A stretch of DNA of 64,000 bases. Origin: JAJECS01 sp965219705. GTDB lineage: Bacteria; Chloroflexota; UBA11872. Positions 60,460 to 64,000 of the stretch are shown in pieces. The translations under genes and the position numbers were made by a program. The stretch is from positions 1 through 64,000 of the forward strand of contig CBDCOK010000001.1 of assembly GCA_965219705.1 (NCBI GenBank). Reading direction: 5' to 3'. Below the pieces are notes generated by a model that ran no database searches, was not told where the DNA came from, and saw nothing but the letters and a program-made list of their open reading frames with translations. Position 1 is the first letter of the stretch, and every line of letters starts with the position of its first letter.

Positions 60460-61577
60460 GCGTCCTCACCACCCCGTCCCAGAAGACTTTCGAAGCGCAC
60501 AAGAAGGGCTTCATGTGGTACCGCTGGCGAAATCTTGGTAGTCGAATCAGCTACGCACTCCATGTGCCATCTATTAGCCTTGTTGTATTTGAAATCCCAC
60601 ACGTTAGTCCGATGCCCGGTGTCGTTGTCGGCGGCATATGAGAACGGACTGAGATCCAAGGTTAGTCTGCCCACACGAGCGAACACCCTGGCCATTCCGT
60701 CGACCGCTGTTGCGGACATGACAAGCGCGGCTGCGTCGGCGTCAAGGGCGAGCTCACTAATGCGGCGACTCTGCGCGTGGCCTTTCAATTGCTCGACCTC
60801 TGCTTTGCCTCCAGCCTGGATACTGTGGATGCGTATCAGGTCAACACTCTGTATATCGCGCAGATCAAACAAGGCTTCGCGGAATACAGGATATGCCTCT
60901 TCGATGATTGTTTTCGCTTGCACGTCAGATTTGGTTGATGCATGTGAAAAGTAGTTGCGCACGACATTCAGCCGTCTAACTTCCCCAAGTACATCTATGG
61001 GAAGCAATGAGGCAACTTGCAGGTCGACCCCCAGCTCCTTTGCCCGATGCAGCACACCTTCAATGAGGCCGATACGCACCGTCAGCCTGTCAGAGAGCAG
61101 GTCTCCTCGTTTGCACTTTCGCCACCCCTGATCCCTCCCACCACGAAGAACTAGCGGTGCCAGGGATGTCGCACTTACCGCAGCTTCGGACAGTGCAAGC
61201 GCCGTCAGAAAGCGAATCAGAGATTCCCAAGTGTCCCGCAGACGGTACAAGCGCGTAAGTGACGAGCGGGATCCCTCTAGGAAGCCATGGAACGGCACCG
61301 CAATAGATGCTGGAAACTGCTCACACACAGCCTGCTCTAGGTCCTTGCGAACCATCTCTGACCAGTCGTCACGACCGCGCCGGGCGGCGGCGGGGGCCAT
61401 TCTCTCCAACACGTTGGCAGGATGAAACTGCTCTTGCCCGATTTCGACCATTCCATACGAGGACTCACACCAAAAGCGATAATCTGCCTCGTCTCTGCTT
61501 TTTCGCCGCTCGGTAAGGGACTGATCGGGATCGAGGCGTTCTGCTTCCAGTTGATCGCGGGAGGACGAGTCTGTCAC
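60456..61577 (-). CDS. HEPN-like protein embedded in the type I RM operon
   Basis: 373 residues from a GTG at 61577 that overlaps the HsdS stop (GTGA). Residues about 110-215 are helical and contain VVRNYFSHAS with R207 and H212, the RNxxxH form of the HEPN ribonuclease motif. The N-terminus (RDEADYRFWCESSYGMVEIG) and the C-terminal strand-rich part (MARVFARVGRLTLDLSPFSY, VWDFKYNKANRWHMECVADS) have no assigned family. Overlaps with both neighbours show it belongs to the operon. HEPN RNases linked to type I systems (for example PrrC- or RloC-like partners) act as backup toxins when restriction fails; that role here is inference. Confidence 0.75.
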   Translation of the reverse strand: MTDSSSRDQLEAERLDPDQSLTERRKSRDEADYRFWCESSYGMVEIGQEQFHPANVLERMAPAAARRGRDDWSEMVRKDLEQAVCEQFPASIAVPFHGFLEGSRSSLTRLYRLRDTWESLIRFLTALALSEAAVSATSLAPLVLRGGRDQGWRKCKRGDLLSDRLTVRIGLIEGVLHRAKELGVDLQVASLLPIDVLGEVRRLNVVRNYFSHASTKSDVQAKTIIEEAYPVFREALFDLRDIQSVDLIRIHSIQAGGKAEVEQLKGHAQSRRISELALDADAAALVMSATAVDGMARVFARVGRLTLDLSPFSYAADNDTGHRTNVWDFKYNKANRWHMECVADSTTKISPAVPHEALLVRFESLLGRGGEDA

Positions 61578-62914
61578 GAACCGACCCTCACAGTTCCCGA
61601 TAGAAGTTGCGGAAGGAGGTGATCGCGCACCTGCGCCAACTGCAGGCTTTCCTTGACGCAAGCCGTGAGCAGATCGAAAAGCGGATCAGACGTTTTCTGA
61701 TAGGCGGCGATCACGTCGCCTATCGGCACGACCACCGGTAGCGGCCGGAAGTTCTTCTTGCTGATCTCGGGGAAGGTTGTTCCGCTCGCGTGAGCCTTGA
61801 TCGCGTCCATCGAGGTCAGCGCCCAGCTGAGAACGTAGGTGGGCGGCAGCGGGCCGTCACACACCATCGCGATGAACCCCTGGTTGATCGCAGTTGGCAC
61901 TCTAGCGATTGCCAGGTAGCCGACTGGAGCGCGCGATGACATCAAGACTGTGCCAACGGGCAGCATGCCGGAGCTGATCGAGTTGACACCCGCCGCCGTG
62001 ATGCGGCGGTCCGTGTCCAGTAACACCGGGTGGGAGAGTCTCGACATGTCCTTCGGGGTCGCCCAACAGTGCTCGCCGCCGTCCCAGTATTCAGGATTCT
62101 TCGTGCTCGGGGTGCCGCCACCCTTCGTCGTGACGACATCGCCAATGCCCTTCACCTCCCACCCTTCCGGCACTGGGCCGGTGTCGGAATCGACGAAGCG
62201 GGTGGGCAGGGCGTCGAAGACGGGCTGGGGCATGGAGGGGAAGGAGGTCGCTCCGGCGGCCTTCGCTTTCACCGGTTCGAAGTCAACGAACCACGCACGA
62301 AAGATCGCCCCCGCCAGCCGCTCCAGCGCCCGCGCTGCCCGCCGGTTCTGCTCGATCTTGTCATCCAGTGCCCCTAGAACACCGGCGATGGCGTGTTGTT
62401 CGGTAGTTGGGGGTAGTAGAAACGGAAGCGCACCCAAGATCGAACTATTCAGATTGGGCATCGTTGCGCCAACGGCATGACGCACAACCCATTCACGCGA
62501 AGCTGGATGGCTCAGAAAGTACGATGCGTAGGCCGGGTCAACGATTCCATTACCAAGGCGGACTCGGAGACAACCCGTTCCGCAGAGCCAGCCGCTCTCC
62601 CTTTCGGAAATCAGCGCCCTGCGTTCTACGTCACCACGCCGGCTGTAGACGATGTCACCTGGCTTCACGAGATACCGAGAGAGTCTCTGGGCATCGCTCG
62701 GAGTGATACGAGCAATCCCTTCCACATCCACCCGGTCATGAGAGATGTCTTGCGGCATGATCGAGGGCACGCCAACGGCTACGTAGTCGGAGGCGTGAAG
62801 CTGGCTCCCGAACGGGCCCGTCTGGATGTCACCACCGCCACGGCGGCACACCTCCCCCAGGGGTTCCCATTTCCAATCCTCGCGAGCGACTTGGAAGAGC
62901 GCGTCAGCCGCCAT
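61574..62914 (-). CDS. hsdS: HsdS, type I specificity subunit
   Basis: 446 residues. Two target-recognition half-domains: the first around residues 10-165 (PLGEVCRRGGGDIQTGPFGS to LNSSILGALPFLLPPTTEQH), a central conserved helix (AIAGVLGALDDKIEQNRRAA RALERLAGAIFRAWFVDF), the second from about 250 (PEGWEVKGIGDVVTTKGGGT, GEHCWATPKDMSRLSHPV) and the final conserved region (KESLQLAQVRDHLLPQLLSG). Overlaps hsdM by 11 bp and the HEPN gene by 4. Sets the DNA sequence recognised by both methylase and nuclease. Confidence 0.94.
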   Translation of the reverse strand: MAADALFQVAREDWKWEPLGEVCRRGGGDIQTGPFGSQLHASDYVAVGVPSIMPQDISHDRVDVEGIARITPSDAQRLSRYLVKPGDIVYSRRGDVERRALISERESGWLCGTGCLRVRLGNGIVDPAYASYFLSHPASREWVVRHAVGATMPNLNSSILGALPFLLPPTTEQHAIAGVLGALDDKIEQNRRAARALERLAGAIFRAWFVDFEPVKAKAAGATSFPSMPQPVFDALPTRFVDSDTGPVPEGWEVKGIGDVVTTKGGGTPSTKNPEYWDGGEHCWATPKDMSRLSHPVLLDTDRRITAAGVNSISSGMLPVGTVLMSSRAPVGYLAIARVPTAINQGFIAMVCDGPLPPTYVLSWALTSMDAIKAHASGTTFPEISKKNFRPLPVVVPIGDVIAAYQKTSDPLFDLLTACVKESLQLAQVRDHLLPQLLSGTVRVGS

Positions 62915-64000
62915 TGCACAAGCCTCCCAGCCGCGCCCGCACCACCCTCACCAACCGCTCCCCCTCCGCAAAGCACTCTTCTAGCTCGGCCAGCAGCTGC
63001 GGGTACTTCTCCGCGAACGGCTCGCCGTCGTCATGCTGCTCTTCGGCACCGACGAAACGGCCGGGAGTGAGCACGAAGTCGTGTTTGGCGATCCCCGCGA
63101 TCGTCTCAGCCTTGCAGAAGCCGGGGATGTCCCGGTAGACCCACACGCCGTGCTGCGCCTCCTCCCACCAGTCGGGCGCGGGCTCGCTGCGCCACTGGCG
63201 GAACGCGTAGACGATACGGCCGAGGTCGGAATCGACGTTCGGGTCGCCCATGCCATCGGCCAGCATGCTTTCGCCGTCGTCGCCGCCGGTAAGCACGCGC
63301 AGGGTGCGGGTCTGCATCGTGCCGAGCTTACGGGCGTCGATGAAGAGCGTCTCGCCCTTGCGGTCGCGCCCACCGTGCTTGAGGTTCTTGCCAATCTTGT
63401 TGCGAGCGAGGAACCAGAGGCAGGCAGGGATGCCCGTGGTGAGGAAGAGTTGGGCCGGTAGCGCGACGATGCAATCAACCAGGTCGGCCTCGACGATGCG
63501 CTGGCGGATCTCACCCTCACCGACGGAGCCGGTGGACAACGAGCCGTTGGCCATGACGAAGCCAGCAACCCCGCCGCCGCGGCCGTTAGGCGACGAGAGG
63601 TGGTGGATGAAGTGCTGGATCCAGGCGTAGTTGGCGTTGCCGACCGGCGGCGTACCATAGCGCCAGCGCACGTCGTCGGCCAGCAGTTTGCCCGACCAGT
63701 CCGAGATGTTGAACGGCGGATTGGCGAGGATGTAGTCGGCCTTGAGGTCGGGGTGCAGGTTGCACAGGAAGCTGTCGGCGGGCTGAGAGCCAAGGTTGGC
63801 CTCGATGCCGCGGATGGCCAAGTTCATGTGCGCCAGCCGCCAGGTGGTGGGATTGGACTCCTGGCCGAAAATCGAGATGTCGGTCTTCTGCCCGCCGTGG
63901 GCTTCCACGAAGCGCTCGGATTGCACGAACATGCCGGCCGAGCCGCAGCAAGGGTCGTAGACGCGGCCCTCGTAGGGTTCGAGCATTTCGACTAGCAGCC
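62904..64000 (-). CDS. hsdM: HsdM catalytic part (partial, runs off the window)
   Basis: The frame is open from the window end to a stop at 62904. It has the SAM-binding motif GRVYDPCCGSAGMFVQSERF and the catalytic NPPF in ADYILANPPFNISDWSG, followed by WIQHFIHHLSSPNGRGGGVA, FVMANGSLS and LPAQLFLTTGIPACLWFLAR, all typical of N6-adenine type I methylases. The N-terminal domain is missing because the window ends, and a fitting N-terminal piece is at 1-302. First gene of the operon hsdM-hsdS-HEPN-hsdR. Confidence 0.94.
   Translation of the reverse strand, partial: LLVEMLEPYEGRVYDPCCGSAGMFVQSERFVEAHGGQKTDISIFGQESNPTTWRLAHMNLAIRGIEANLGSQPADSFLCNLHPDLKADYILANPPFNISDWSGKLLADDVRWRYGTPPVGNANYAWIQHFIHHLSSPNGRGGGVAGFVMANGSLSTGSVGEGEIRQRIVEADLVDCIVALPAQLFLTTGIPACLWFLARNKIGKNLKHGGRDRKGETLFIDARKLGTMQTRTLRVLTGGDDGESMLADGMGDPNVDSDLGRIVYAFRQWRSEPAPDWWEEAQHGVWVYRDIPGFCKAETIAGIAKHDFVLTPGRFVGAEEQHDDGEPFAEKYPQLLAELEECFAEGERLVRVVRARLGGLCNGG

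Noticed and set aside
1..64000. CRISPR arrays, rRNA and tRNA genes
   Set aside because: No regularly spaced repeats and no tRNA- or rRNA-like sequences were seen on either strand.

Overview
The window looks like almost all of a GC-rich, mobilisable bacterial plasmid loaded with mobile elements. The plasmid call rests on a ParA plus ribbon-helix-helix partition pair (19.8-20.7 kb), a winged-helix replication-type protein with four palindromic repeats inside its gene (21.1-22.0 kb), an oriT-like hairpin just before a MobA/MobL relaxase (22.7-24.8 kb) and a RepB-type primase (24.8-25.7 kb). I see no type IV secretion genes, no rRNA or tRNA genes and no CRISPR array. The N-terminus of a type I methylase gene (hsdM) runs off base 1 and the remainder of an hsdM runs off base 64000 on the same strand, so the molecule is probably a circle only about 0.3 kb longer than the window. 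The host phylum cannot be fixed from sequence alone; the secreted DUF4189, peptidoglycan-binding and ankyrin proteins suggest a diderm host. Layout: 0-14.8 kb is an insertion-sequence-rich region with a BrnT/BrnA toxin-antitoxin pair, three nearly identical ISL3 copies with perfect 8-bp target duplications, a GIY-YIG protein, a gene cut into three by two of the ISL3 copies, an IS1634 element and a broken tyrosine integrase. 14.8-19.6 kb is a diversity-generating retroelement (DGR): template repeat, reverse transcriptase, Avd and a secreted target protein ending in a variable formylglycine-generating-enzyme (FGE) fold. The reverse transcriptase gene is interrupted directly after its catalytic YVDD by an ORF-less group II intron; removing 651 bp restores a 361-codon reading frame. 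19.8-29.8 kb is the plasmid backbone plus small unknown genes and debris. 30-34.4 kb has a second FGE target gene and decayed transposons. 34.5-39.3 kb is a three-gene operon (membrane protein with cysteine-rich repeats, caspase-like protease, large exported protein). 39.4-43.3 kb has an ankyrin/peptidoglycan-binding protein and a tyrosine integrase. 43.3-57.4 kb mixes Tn3-family transposons, IS1182, a 98-bp miniature element and three more FGE target paralogues, one beside a broken Avd gene. 57.4-64 kb is a type I restriction-modification operon (hsdM-hsdS-HEPN-hsdR) with overlapping genes. How the parts fit: Rep/RepB/Par/Mob maintain and move the plasmid; the type I system with its embedded HEPN protein and BrnT/BrnA would defend or stabilise it; the DGR would diversify a cell-surface or periplasmic binding protein, and its target gene has been copied around the plasmid. 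VR1 differs from the template only at template adenines (17 substitutions) apart from one 6-bp deletion and three changes in the 3' initiation segment. VR2 and VR3 carry AAC-derived codons at three sites where the present template has none, pointing to a second template that is not in the window.
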